The position numbers and the translations under genes are program-made. A stretch of DNA of 64,000 nucleotides, taken from Thraustochytrium sp. TN22 (lineage: Eukaryota; Sar; Bigyra; Thraustochytrida; Thraustochytriidae). Each line of letters starts with the position of its first letter. Within the stretch, counting starts at the first letter, position 1. The stretch lies in NCBI GenBank assembly GCA_013306675.1, contig JABLUY010000004.1:248001-312000 (forward strand), read 5' to 3'. Shown piece after piece: positions 36,601 to 45,600 of the stretch. Below the pieces are notes generated by a model. It was not told where the DNA came from. It saw only the letters and a program-made list of their open reading frames with translations, and made no database searches.

Positions 36601-38215
36601 CCAGTGCGAGCCGGCGGCCTGCTCAGGAGGCAACTACCCCGACTATTGCGCCCCGCACCGCCAGGGCGTGCTCTGCGTCGCGTGCGAGTCAGGCTACAGC
36701 CTGCAAGGTGTGCTTTGCGAAGCCTGCACGCCCGCGAGGGAGCGCCGCGACCGCGCCGTGGTCGGTGTCCTCGGGGCGCTTTTTGCAGTCGTCCTCGTCC
36801 TGCCGGCAGTCCTCACGGCGCGCACGTACCTCGTGGCGGCGCGCGCCGCCACGGCCGCGCCAGCGACGGCGCCGCGGCCCGGCCTCCTGGCGCGCCTCCG
36901 CGCGAAGCTCTTCCCGCGTCGGGAACCCACTGTGTCCGAGGAGCCTGGGGCCAAGCCCGCAAGCCTCGCGGGCCGTGCCTCGTCAGCCTGGCGCTCTGTG
37001 GGCGAGAAGGTGCGCATCGTCATCGCCTTCTCGCAGCTCTCCTCGCTCTTCATCACCACAGCGGGCTTGCGCAAGGCGACCCCGCGGTCGTCCAATTCGG
37101 CAGCCAGCGGCTTCATCGAGGCCAACGTTGCGCGCTTCTCCACGCCACTTCAGGTGGGCTGCGCGTGGCACCCGACGCACGTGCAGGAGCTCCTCCTCGT
37201 CACCCTTTTGCCGCTCGCCAGTCTCGCGCTCATGGGCTCCGTGGTCTGCGTGGCCGCGAGGCTACGTCCTCGCGCCGCGCCAACGCTCGCGGCGCTCGGT
37301 TTCGCCTCTTGGCTCGCCTTCCAGCTCCTCATCTTTTTTTACATTGGCATTGCCAACGCGCTCACCGAGGCCTTTTTGTATCAGGAACTCCCGCACTACC
37401 CGGGCGACCCGGAGCCCCTTCGCGCACTGCGCGCCGACTACACCATCGACTACGCCTCGCCCGAAGCTCGCTTCGAGCGCGTCTACGCCGGCGTCATGTT
37501 CTTGGTCTACCCGGTCGGCACAGCCGTGCTCTTCGTGCTTGGCACGCGCTTTGGCCACGCGCACGCGGATGACGCCGCTGACTCCTACGCCACCGCGCTT
37601 GCCAAGGCCACCGCCTTTTTGCGCAAGCCCTTTTGCGCCGGCCGCGAGTGGTTTGCAAGCTTCGACCTTTTCCGCCGATTCGCGCTCTCTTCGCTCTTTC
37701 TCATAGCCTTTCAGGCCTCTGCTGCGGGTGGCATCATCTTCTTCACCGTGTGCACAACCGCCTTCATGTACCTCACCGACAAGCTCTGCCCTTACGTCGA
37801 CTTCTCGGACCAATTCGTTGCTGTCGCCTCGCTCACGCTGCTCAGCGCGCTCGGCTGGGTCGGTCTCGCACGCGCTGTTGAATCCATCTCCGATTCGAAC
37901 GTACGCGCATTCGTTGGTGTCATCTTTGCACTCGAAGCCATCGTCGTCCTTGTTGCGGTCTTTTACATGCCTGCTCGCTACCCTCACCTCAACAACCCCA
38001 TTGCAGACGAGACCGTCCGTTTCTCGACGAGCTCCTGTGATAAGGAGACCCCTACGGACAGTGAGTCCTCAACTCACGAAGTCAGCCGCGAGCAGCACCT
38101 GGATGCTGCAGGCCTCGTCAAGGCCGACTCGTACGAGCAACGAGACGCGGACGCGACAACCGATCCAGCGACCGCCATGGGCCTTGGTGCTCAGACTGCC
38201 ATAGATCGGTGTTGA
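33608..38215 (+). CDS. Large FG-GAP/cysteine-rich multi-span membrane protein
   Basis: 1535 residues. Residues about 9-30 (GQGLLLLLVLGLAVAVAKV) form a signal peptide or anchor. The ectodomain has six FG-GAP/VCBS-type calcium loops: DADGDDKPD (about 184), DLDQDGALD (241), DLDGDGDLD (299), DLTGDGLAD (578), DVDRDGEQD (639), DLHGDGDLD (694), predicting a beta-propeller, with many N-glycosylation sites. About residues 720-1030 are cysteine-rich with EGF-like and ephrin-receptor-like (GCC2/GCC3) patterns (CPAGTYLDEVAGRCTSCPLG). From about 1047 to 1460 there are about eight membrane spans, followed by an acidic Ser/Thr-rich cytoplasmic tail. This design is common in stramenopiles and suggests an adhesion or sensor protein; partner and function are unknown. 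Confidence 0.82.
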   Translation: MAVVAARRLGQGLLLLLVLGLAVAVAKVAAYECAVRQREAGENGTCGACRQGFTAATNAQGAFFCRHEASPGRAVVYETRQGDEGYVDVNRLRNETEDALGDDSVVFVGLADLVGDSLDDFVFVIPRSAHEYDLSLITPLLFVVRNEGPHTKASVDTIHNVSLSFGDGVSEVRQAGGFSTVSVVDADGDDKPDLVLTEHSYGEVALSTYELVKTQMLLQNRGDRSSPAFEAIWAHEGVAVVDLDQDGALDIFMSSAQDGILYMHNEGSSTVPVFELSDENPLAEFIAPSLEVHLDFADLDGDGDLDVLLFPHYLENIDAGRGPSFYFVDTAQSPLAYAATGAEWSLRIGNFTGGSTMDVVFVYQPTYRAAESPVRQGTVQPGFPGEQRGTLSTLESGEVSLVVEDPDVLAGMSVTRTGDAHVLLVYYTHETNFARRRLQDSSDDPLSTQVLVYLLNVTGQPATALGLELTDMDFELFMEGLYLRHLQLVHLRDRPDPPANSSSALWDPDAVFIAINTSSYVWHEWDEVVPIGFREGTGTSFHQGGAPRFVCFDCSTANDRSNPFETLALRGPIAMLFEDLTGDGLADFVVLGRDGITFVPNEGNATHPWYTNPTELAAMGDILAIAKTSFANRAGLTLFDVDRDGEQDIVVWDDTHGAMAYLRWVEKETAGAPVYALRPLVLSPTLNKTLALWDLHGDGDLDALGISMEFNPGGGLAFMQSTASDCLSHCSFRGTCIEPAGTVITALTQADRALLGVGDAAVDASERWAKVGTCACTDDTAFAGVACERCARDDVYGLNCDLTCPRFSHTLTKPAFPIALALDDCVCDEGFMRTALGGPTPTFRCDCPAGTYLDEVAGRCTSCPLGSFSDATDNATTCTACSPAGALTSRVGAMSVDECACAGDREAMRGVCVCARGFYRHPEDDALCNKCPEEFPETLQAGVTSVADCVVAAGRIELDGRAQVCDAALDCSLPGRTLQNVPLRADYWRITNQSDDFLQCEPAACSGGNYPDYCAPHRQGVLCVACESGYSLQGVLCEACTPARERRDRAVVGVLGALFAVVLVLPAVLTARTYLVAARAATAAPATAPRPGLLARLRAKLFPRREPTVSEEPGAKPASLAGRASSAWRSVGEKVRIVIAFSQLSSLFITTAGLRKATPRSSNSAASGFIEANVARFSTPLQVGCAWHPTHVQELLLVTLLPLASLALMGSVVCVAARLRPRAAPTLAALGFASWLAFQLLIFFYIGIANALTEAFLYQELPHYPGDPEPLRALRADYTIDYASPEARFERVYAGVMFLVYPVGTAVLFVLGTRFGHAHADDAADSYATALAKATAFLRKPFCAGREWFASFDLFRRFALSSLFLIAFQASAAGGIIFFTVCTTAFMYLTDKLCPYVDFSDQFVAVASLTLLSALGWVGLARAVESISDSNVRAFVGVIFALEAIVVLVAVFYMPARYPHLNNPIADETVRFSTSSCDKETPTDSESSTHEVSREQHLDAAGLVKADSYEQRDADATTDPATAMGLGAQTAIDRC

Positions 38216-39366
38216 ACGCCAAATCATGTGGCGAAAAAAAAGGTCCAGGACCGAAGACAGGAAAGGTCAACCACCGAAGACAGGATCAAGCACCGAGACA
38301 GGAAAGGTCAGGCACCGAAGACAGGAAAGCTCAAGCACCGAAGACAGGAAAGGTCAGGCACCGAAGACAGGAAAGGTCAACCACCGAAGACAGGTCCTTC
38401 GCTCACAGGTACTCTACCGCCCGATGTCTACTCGTCGGCCACAGAAAATCGGTGCCGTTGAACTCTGTAAGACATGGCGTTTGCCACGCCGTGAAGCCCT
38501 GCTGGTGTCGTCACCGTCCTCTACCATCTTGTTGAGGTGGTTTGCTTGGAAGCAACTTCCAAAGTTCCATCTCGGCGTGTGAGGGCCAGTAGGGCGAGTA
38601 ACATGAAGCAAACAAAGAAAACACGAAGAGCATGTGGGGTCGTAAAGGGCACGTTTGAAACATCGTTGTGAAAGAAGTGAAGAGCCATTGCGAAAGAACT
38701 GAAGCGCCCTTGCGAAAAGGACTCGTACCACCTGGCCAATCTTCCATTGCGAATTGGAGATGCGAGGGAGAGAGAGAGAAAGAGAGAAAGAGAGAGACAG
38801 GGACAGAGAAGGGGCCGCGCCCTGCCTCACAAGCGCTGGCGAATCTCAACAACCCCCGTCCTGCTGCACAATTGACCCGCGTGCCACCGCCGACTCGCGC
38901 TAGAAGGTCTCTCCGCATGTCCGCACGTTGACACCTCTTGGAATTCAAAGTGGAACTCCCCACATTGGGCTCACGCGCCGCCCACGCTGTTGTCTCGCGG
39001 TTCTCGCACTCATCGCTCATTTTGCTCCTTTCCTGCAGTGACCCGGACAGTACTTGTGAGCGCGCACGGCGCTGCGCCGCGCGGACCCGGCACGCGCCAC
39101 AGGTCCGTTCGGCGCGCACTCCCAGGACAGAGCTTGCATGTCCCGGTATTGGCACGCGCGGTCAAACGGCGAGGCCGAAAACGTGACATGTGAGTCCAGA
39201 GTGTCGAGTCAAGTCAGAGAGCATCCAACCGTGCCAACGGGCCTGTAGAGCGGCGCGGCCGCGTACTGGCGGCCGCTCGCGCCCGAGCGCCCGTGCGCCT
39301 CAGAACCCAGGCAGGCAGGCAGGCAGGCATCCAGGCGCCTCGCGCGGCCCGCGCGCGTTGGCCTGC
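38216..39366. other. Intergenic with minisatellite
   Basis: No gene supported. It includes the 24-bp minisatellite, a GAGA-rich stretch at about 38765-38800, and GCAG repeats at 39309-39331 just upstream of the next start. Confidence 0.45.
38250..38397. repeat. 24-bp minisatellite after the FG-GAP gene
   Basis: About six copies of a unit with core CCGAAGACAGGAAAGGTCA, some shortened. The period is mostly 24, so all three forward frames stay open through it, which creates false small proteins. Confidence 0.93.
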
Positions 39367-41901
39367 ATGGAGCACGAGGTCGCAAGGGCGCCTTTGGCGT
39401 CGCCGCACGCGGAGGCCGATGCGCCGCGCGTGTCCTGGTCCAGCGAGCCAGGGCGCATGCGCGAGACGCTTCGCACCATGGACGCGCTCGTAGCGCCGCG
39501 CATGAATTCCATCGCAGACCGCGCCTCCTCCGTCCTCGAGCTGCTCCTGATGGGGGGCGCGGATGCCGAGGATTTGGAGGTTGCTGACGACGGCGACACT
39601 GAGCTCAAATCGGGCCGCCTTAGCCGCACGCCGTCCAACAAAGCAGGCAGCGCGAGCATCAGCGACGTCCACATGGCAAAGCAATACGATATTGAGTCCA
39701 AGGATGAGGACGTTTTCACAGCGGTGCCAGCCGAAGGACAGCGCGTGGATTCCGAGCAAAACATCCTCGAGGAGCCGGAGAGCATGCAACATCAAGAGGC
39801 TTGCGCCATGCCGGAGGGCCGGCGCCTGGGCGGGAAGGAGGACGCGAAAGGCGCCAAGCGCGAGGATGCTTGGGTACATGAGGACGCCATGCGCGAGGAT
39901 GCTTTGGATCATGAAGACGCCAACCGCGAGGACGCTTTGGTTCACGATCTCTTTGCAGTGGAGTCACCAGCGAACGAGCTCCTGCGCAGTGACTCGAGCG
40001 GACGCCGGGGGCGTCATCGTCGTACGCAGCCGCTCCTTGGCTTGCCGAGCCTGATGCGTGCCGAGTCAGCTCCGCCCGACCGACTGTCTGCGCAGCTCGC
40101 CGAGGAGCAGCTCGACGGGTACGAGCAGGCCGCGGGTAGTGTTGGCTCCACCTTCGGGCCTGAGAAGGACGCGAGCGTGCTTGACTTCTTCTGTGCGCGC
40201 GAAGAGACCTTGTCCACCGTCCCAGAGGGCAGTCTCGGCAACGCGTCGTCCGAGTGCGACGTTGCCTCGATGCGCTCGACAGCCTCCTTGCGCTCAATGA
40301 CCTACATGAGCGACGTGGACGAGCCTCCCCCACTTCCAGAGAGGCCTACCTGCGTCGTGCAGAAAACCATCATCAACGATCCTATTGTGGAGGTGTCCAC
40401 GGCCGAGGAAAAGGTTCCTTCGAAGGGAGAGCAAGCCTTTTTGGACTTTTTCCAGAAAACCTACGGGCCCTCTGAGCGCGAGACGGACGACGTCTCGCAG
40501 GCGCGTGGTGCCGAAGCACTCCAGCCTGTTCACGAAGAAGAGGAAGAGGACCTCCTGTCGCCCGGAACGCCCAAGTCCAGCGCGGCTGCATGCGACAGCG
40601 CAAGTCTCGCGACGCTGCAGCTGAGCGCAGAGGGTACTACTGACTGCGGCCTGGAGGCGGTCCGGGGTTCACCGCTCTCGCTGCCTCCGAGCGCAGAGCG
40701 TACCGAGTGCGCTTTGGAGGCGGTCCCGAGGCCGCCGCTCACGCTGCCTCCGAGCGCAGAGCGTACCGAGTGCGCTTTGGAGGCGGTCCCGAGGCCACCG
40801 CCCACGCTGCCTCAGCGCCCCGACGCAAGCTGGCACCATTCAATGGAAAAGGACGACCGTCAAACCGAAGAAGATTTCTCCAGCTGGGCGATGACCTCGA
40901 GTGAGGACGGCGCAAGCACTTGCGACGGCCCGCTCGAGGTGTCCGCGTCGCAAGGCGCAAGTGATCCCAGCGGCAATGTGGAGCGCGACCTCGGGACAGC
41001 GTCCAGCTACGATTTTGTGTCCGCGTCCGAGCGCGAGCTCTGGCAGCAGACGCTGGCGACAGCCGCCGCTGCGGCCGAGAAGGACCGCGAACTAATCATG
41101 TTTTTCACGAAGGAGACCCGCGAGCTGCGACAGCGCGTGGACGGGCTCATCGAGCAGCACAAGGAAACGGAGCGCGACAACGAGACCCTGCGACACGAGT
41201 GCGACAAGTTGCGCGCACAGGTAGCGCAGGGCAGCGATGCCCGGCTCCTCGACGACGCCGCGCACGTCCAGCTACAGGATCAGCGCGATCAGGTGCAGCG
41301 TGCAAACGAGAGCTTGTGCATGGAACGCGACGAGCTGCGCGCACAGCTGGAGCTAGAGCGCCTGCACCACCGCATGTCACCGCCGCCCCCGGAAACAACG
41401 AGCATTGAGACGGCGCGGACGCTAGCGCGCGTCGACAAGGAGTTCTACGAGAGCGCGCTGGAGGCGGCTCAGCTCCGCATCGAGACGCTCGAGCAGCGTT
41501 GTGCCGACCTTGGCGAGCAGCTGGTGAGCGCCAGCGCGGGCCGCGACGCGGCCTCGGGCCACATCGGCCAGATCCTCACTGACTTCAAGGACGAGCTGCG
41601 CGACATGCTTACGGAAGGCGGGTCTTCGCCGCTGTCGTCACCGCGTGCGCCATTGTCACCGCGCGCCTTTTCGCGCTCGCGGGCAGGCTCGGGGTCAACG
41701 CCGCCTGCGCCCTCCGTGCTCGCATCGGCCCGCTCGCTCTCGCCCCACAGCCCGACGACCGGCCGCCGGAGGCATCTCTCCCGCACCCTCAACCGCGTCT
41801 CGGACCGCGCGCGCCTGCGTTTGTCTCTGGGCCGCTGGCGCCAGCACTCCGACGACGACGACCACTGCGTCCCCGGCGGCAGCTCCGCAGCCTTTGAGTG
41901 A
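39367..41901 (+). CDS. Unrecognised disordered and coiled-coil protein with internal repeats
   Basis: 844 residues from the ATG at 39367 (MEHEVARAPL); the frame is open to 39190 but upstream is Arg-rich without character. I do not recognise a family. About residues 1-540 are acidic and disordered. Two tandem repeats are visible: a decamer-like unit (KREDAWVHED, MREDALDHED, NREDALVHD) at about 163-195, and a 21-residue unit LPPSAERTECALEAVPRPPL, about three copies near 430-490. About residues 555-730 are coiled coil (RQRVDGLIEQHKETERDNET). The C-terminus is Ser/Pro/Arg-rich with several SP sites, possible kinase targets (SPLSSPRAPLSPR). There are no membrane segments. It is possibly a cytoskeletal or scaffold protein, by composition only. 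Confidence 0.75.
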   Translation: MEHEVARAPLASPHAEADAPRVSWSSEPGRMRETLRTMDALVAPRMNSIADRASSVLELLLMGGADAEDLEVADDGDTELKSGRLSRTPSNKAGSASISDVHMAKQYDIESKDEDVFTAVPAEGQRVDSEQNILEEPESMQHQEACAMPEGRRLGGKEDAKGAKREDAWVHEDAMREDALDHEDANREDALVHDLFAVESPANELLRSDSSGRRGRHRRTQPLLGLPSLMRAESAPPDRLSAQLAEEQLDGYEQAAGSVGSTFGPEKDASVLDFFCAREETLSTVPEGSLGNASSECDVASMRSTASLRSMTYMSDVDEPPPLPERPTCVVQKTIINDPIVEVSTAEEKVPSKGEQAFLDFFQKTYGPSERETDDVSQARGAEALQPVHEEEEEDLLSPGTPKSSAAACDSASLATLQLSAEGTTDCGLEAVRGSPLSLPPSAERTECALEAVPRPPLTLPPSAERTECALEAVPRPPPTLPQRPDASWHHSMEKDDRQTEEDFSSWAMTSSEDGASTCDGPLEVSASQGASDPSGNVERDLGTASSYDFVSASERELWQQTLATAAAAAEKDRELIMFFTKETRELRQRVDGLIEQHKETERDNETLRHECDKLRAQVAQGSDARLLDDAAHVQLQDQRDQVQRANESLCMERDELRAQLELERLHHRMSPPPPETTSIETARTLARVDKEFYESALEAAQLRIETLEQRCADLGEQLVSASAGRDAASGHIGQILTDFKDELRDMLTEGGSSPLSSPRAPLSPRAFSRSRAGSGSTPPAPSVLASARSLSPHSPTTGRRRHLSRTLNRVSDRARLRLSLGRWRQHSDDDDHCVPGGSSAAFE

Positions 41902-42664
41902 TGATCAGCGCGCACGACCTCCGCCCGTGCCAAGCCGGAGAGCAAGCAAAACAGACCGCAAGGCTTCGGCAAGACCCCTGACTCTTTCGACGCCGAGCGT
42001 GACGACACACCGCAACGAGCCGACACCCACGGCTAGACCTTTCCCATACCAGCCTTTTAATCTAAAAGCCAGCACCGATCGCGAGGAGCCTCTCTCGCCC
42101 TGACCCTTCTCCATTCGCCAGCGCGCCGTTCCCCGCTCGCCCACGCGGGCCTTGGAAAATCCCCTCCAGCGCCGCCGTTGGCCCCGATCCGCGCGGCGGC
42201 CCTGGGCCCGCGGCCGTCCGCTTCGCAGCGCCTCGCCGCGCCTCGCCGCGCTGCGCCGCGCGACCTCCCGCCACGTTTCGCCGCGCGCGCGCCGCCTGCC
42301 GCGCGCCCCGGCGCCGGGGCGTCGCGGCGGCTGCCTGGGCCCGGCCTGGCCTGGCTCGCGGCTGGGCTCCTCTCCTCTCCTCCCGCCCGGCCCGGCCGCG
42401 CGCGCGCGCGCGCCGGGGCGGAGCGGGCGGCGCGCGGCGCGCGGGCGCGGCGCGCGGCCGGCCCGCGGGAGGCCGCCCGGCCGCGCGCCGCCGCGAGAGC
42501 CGCGCGGCGCAGCGCGGCGCGGCGCATCGCCGGGGCGCGGGCGGCGATGATAGGCGACTAGCAGGCGCGATGGATAACGGGCGAGCTCGACCCGCGCGGC
42601 GCGTTCAAAAAGGCGGGCGGGGCGCGCGGCGCGCGCGGCAGAGCCGGAAGCGCGGGCGGGCGCG
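41902..42664. other. GC-rich upstream region of dynein heavy chain
   Basis: No gene. From about 42180 to 42664 it is nearly all G and C, with GCCGCGCC and GCGCGGCGC runs and a CG dinucleotide run near 42396. Minus-strand open frames here are compositional. Confidence 0.45.
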
Positions 42665-45600
42665 ATGGAGGCGCTGCGCGCGTACGTGGAGGCGGTGGTG
42701 CCCGCGACGCTGGGCGCGAGCGCGGCGGCCGTGCGCGCGGCGCTGGATGCGGAGGCGGGCGGCGAGGATGGCGGCGGCGCGGGCGGCGAGGAGGACGAGC
42801 GCGCCGTGGAGGGCTTCGTGCGCGAGGCCGGGCAGCAGACGCTGTACGTGGAGCGCACGGCGGACGGGGCGGTGCGGTTCGCGAGCGAGGTGGGATACGG
42901 CGGACCCGGGTGCGCGGGCGCCGTGCTGCTGAAGCGCCGCGCAGTGGCGCTCGAGGAGGCGGACGCGCTCCACGAGGAGCTGCGATTTGCGGTCATTCAT
43001 AGCAGGGCGGCGGCGGCGGCGGCGGCGGCGGCTGCAGCCCCGGCCACGCCGCCCACGGACGGCCCGGACGGCGCGGCCATTGACCCGTCCGCAGGTCCTG
43101 CTCCGGCGGCGGCGCCGGCGCCGGCGCCGGCGACCAACGATGACGTAGTGAGCGGCGTGTACGACCTGCTGCACCTCGGGCTGGGCCCTTTGCTGCGGTC
43201 CTACGGCAGCGTGGTGACGCGCGCGGGCGGCGAGGCCGCGGGCGACGAGGAAGCCGCCGGGCTGGCGGCGCCAGAGGCGCTGCGGCAAGCGCTCCCGCTC
43301 ATCAGCAAGCGCGTGAACGAGCTCGAGTACGCGATGCGGTCCTGCCTGCAGAGCATGGAGATCCCCGAGGTGCGCCTCGCCGTGGACCCTGTAGTCTCGG
43401 AGGCGCTGGCCGGCGCCGGCGGGTCCGCCGAAGGCAAGTCGCTCGAGGAGCTCGGCCTGGGCGAGGAGACGCGCGACGCCAAGACGCTGAACCGCCTGCA
43501 GGCCGGCGTGAACCGCTGGGTCAAGGAGATCCAGAAGGTGACCAAACTGGACCGCGACGCCGGCGCCGGCAGCGTCTCGCAGGAGGTGCAGTTCTGGCGC
43601 AACCTGGAGCGCGCGCTGCAGCAGATCCAGCGGCAGGTGGACGGGCCCGAGGTGCGGCTCACGCTCGACATCCTCAAGCAGAGCCGGCGCGCGCTGGCCA
43701 CCATCCTGTTCGAGAACGACACCGGCCTACAGACCGCCACCAAGCGCGTCAACAACTACATGATCCTCATGCAGGACTTTCCGATCGGGGCCCTCCTCGC
43801 AGCCACGGACGTTCCGCAGATCGAGGAGGCCGTGGACCAGATCTTCACGCACCTCAAGAAAATCAAGTCGGCCGACGAGTATCCGCTCACGCAGGCGATG
43901 CGGCTCGTGGAGAGCCTCTCGCGTGACATGAACACGCAGCTGCTGGGCGTGCTGTCAGCCCGCCGCCTCATGCAGATGCCATACGCGGACTTTGAGCAGG
44001 TCGCGCGTGCCGCGCAGTCACTCTTTCGCACCTGGGACGATAACGTGCGCAGCTTCCGCGAGCTGGCGCGCGAGCTGGCCAAGCGCCGCGGCGCCGAACG
44101 CCTGCCGCCCAAGCTCGCGCTCGAGCACCTCGCGCTGCAGGAACGCCTCGAGGACCTACGCGCCTTCCGCGCCGCGCACGACAAGCTCCAGACCGTACTG
44201 GAGAAGGTCGTCCTACAGCCGCAGGCCAGCGAGAGCCTCGGCGCCGACGAGGACGCTGAGAACCCGGCCGAGGGCGCAGACGAGGCCAAGGGCGCCGACG
44301 CGTCCGGGTCCGGGTCAGGGTCGGCGATGGACGACGCTGAGAACCGGCCCTCGAACACCGCCATGGCCTCCGCCGCCAAGGGCACCAAGTCCGCCGCTAC
44401 CGCCGCCGGCGTGCCCATTCAGGGCGCCTACGAGGCGGTGGCATCTGCGGACGTCCTGGACCTCACGCGCGAGGGCGCGGCCGGCTGGGAGGCTGCAAAG
44501 ACGCTGTACGAGCGGCGCGTGGACCGCATCGAGCGGCGCATCATCGAACACCTGACGGACCGCCTGGGCGCCGCCAAGACGGCAGACGAGATGTTCCGCG
44601 TCTTCGCGCGATTCAACGCGCTCTTCTTCCGGCCTCGCATCCGCGGCGCGATCCAGCAGTTCCAGACGCGCCTCATCGGCACCGTAGAGGAGGACATTGA
44701 GGCGCTGCAGCGCGCCTTCAAGCGCAGCTACGGCCAGTCCGAGGCCAGTCTGATGAGTCGCGTGCGCGACGTGCCGCCCGTATCGGGCGCCATCATCTGG
44801 GCGCGCCAGATCGAGCGACAGCTGGACCAGCTGCTGGCGCGCGTCGAGGCGGTTTTGGGTGCCGGCTGGGAGCAGCACATCGAGGGCCGCCGCCTCAAGG
44901 AGACCGGCGCCGCCTTTAAAAAGAAGCTCAACACGCAGGCCATGTTCGACCAGTGGATGCGCAACATCCAGAACGCGCCCAGCTTCGAGGTCAGCGGCCG
45001 CCTCTTCCGAGTCGACGAGAACGCCGCCGGCACCTCGCTGGCGCTTGCCGTGAACTTCGACCCGGAGATCGTGCAGCTCTTCAAGGAGGTGCGCAACCTG
45101 CAGTGGCTCGGCTTCCGCATCCCGTACACGCTCAAGGTCATCTCGGACGAGGCCAAGGAAAAGTACCCCTTTGCCATGTCGCTGCAGTCCTCCCTCGACG
45201 CCTACAAGCACACGGTGGCGCACATGGACAACGAGCTCACGGCGCTGTTGGCCAACTACGTGGCGGAGGCACAGGCCGCCATCGAGGCGTCTTTCGACAA
45301 GGGCCCCAAGAGCGTCACGTGGGATTCGGACGCCCTGCGCGACTACGCCGCTGACCTCGCGCAGCGCGTGCAGACGCTGCAGGACCGCGTCGTGGCCGCC
45401 TCTGAGAAGACCCACGCCGTCTCGGAGCAGCTCGTGGAGCTCAAGTCCTGCGCGTACGCGCCCGAGGCGCTGTCCGCCTGCCTGGACGCCATTCAGCGCC
45501 TGGTCGACGAGATGAACCTTGCCTCCTACACCGGTCTGGACGCCTGGGTGCGCAACCTCGAGGCGCGCATCGACGCGGTCCTGCGCGAGCGCCTCGACGC

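Noticed and set aside
38209-38582. Three overlapping small frames through the 24-bp minisatellite
   Set aside because: Open only because the repeat unit length is a multiple of three and contains no stop.
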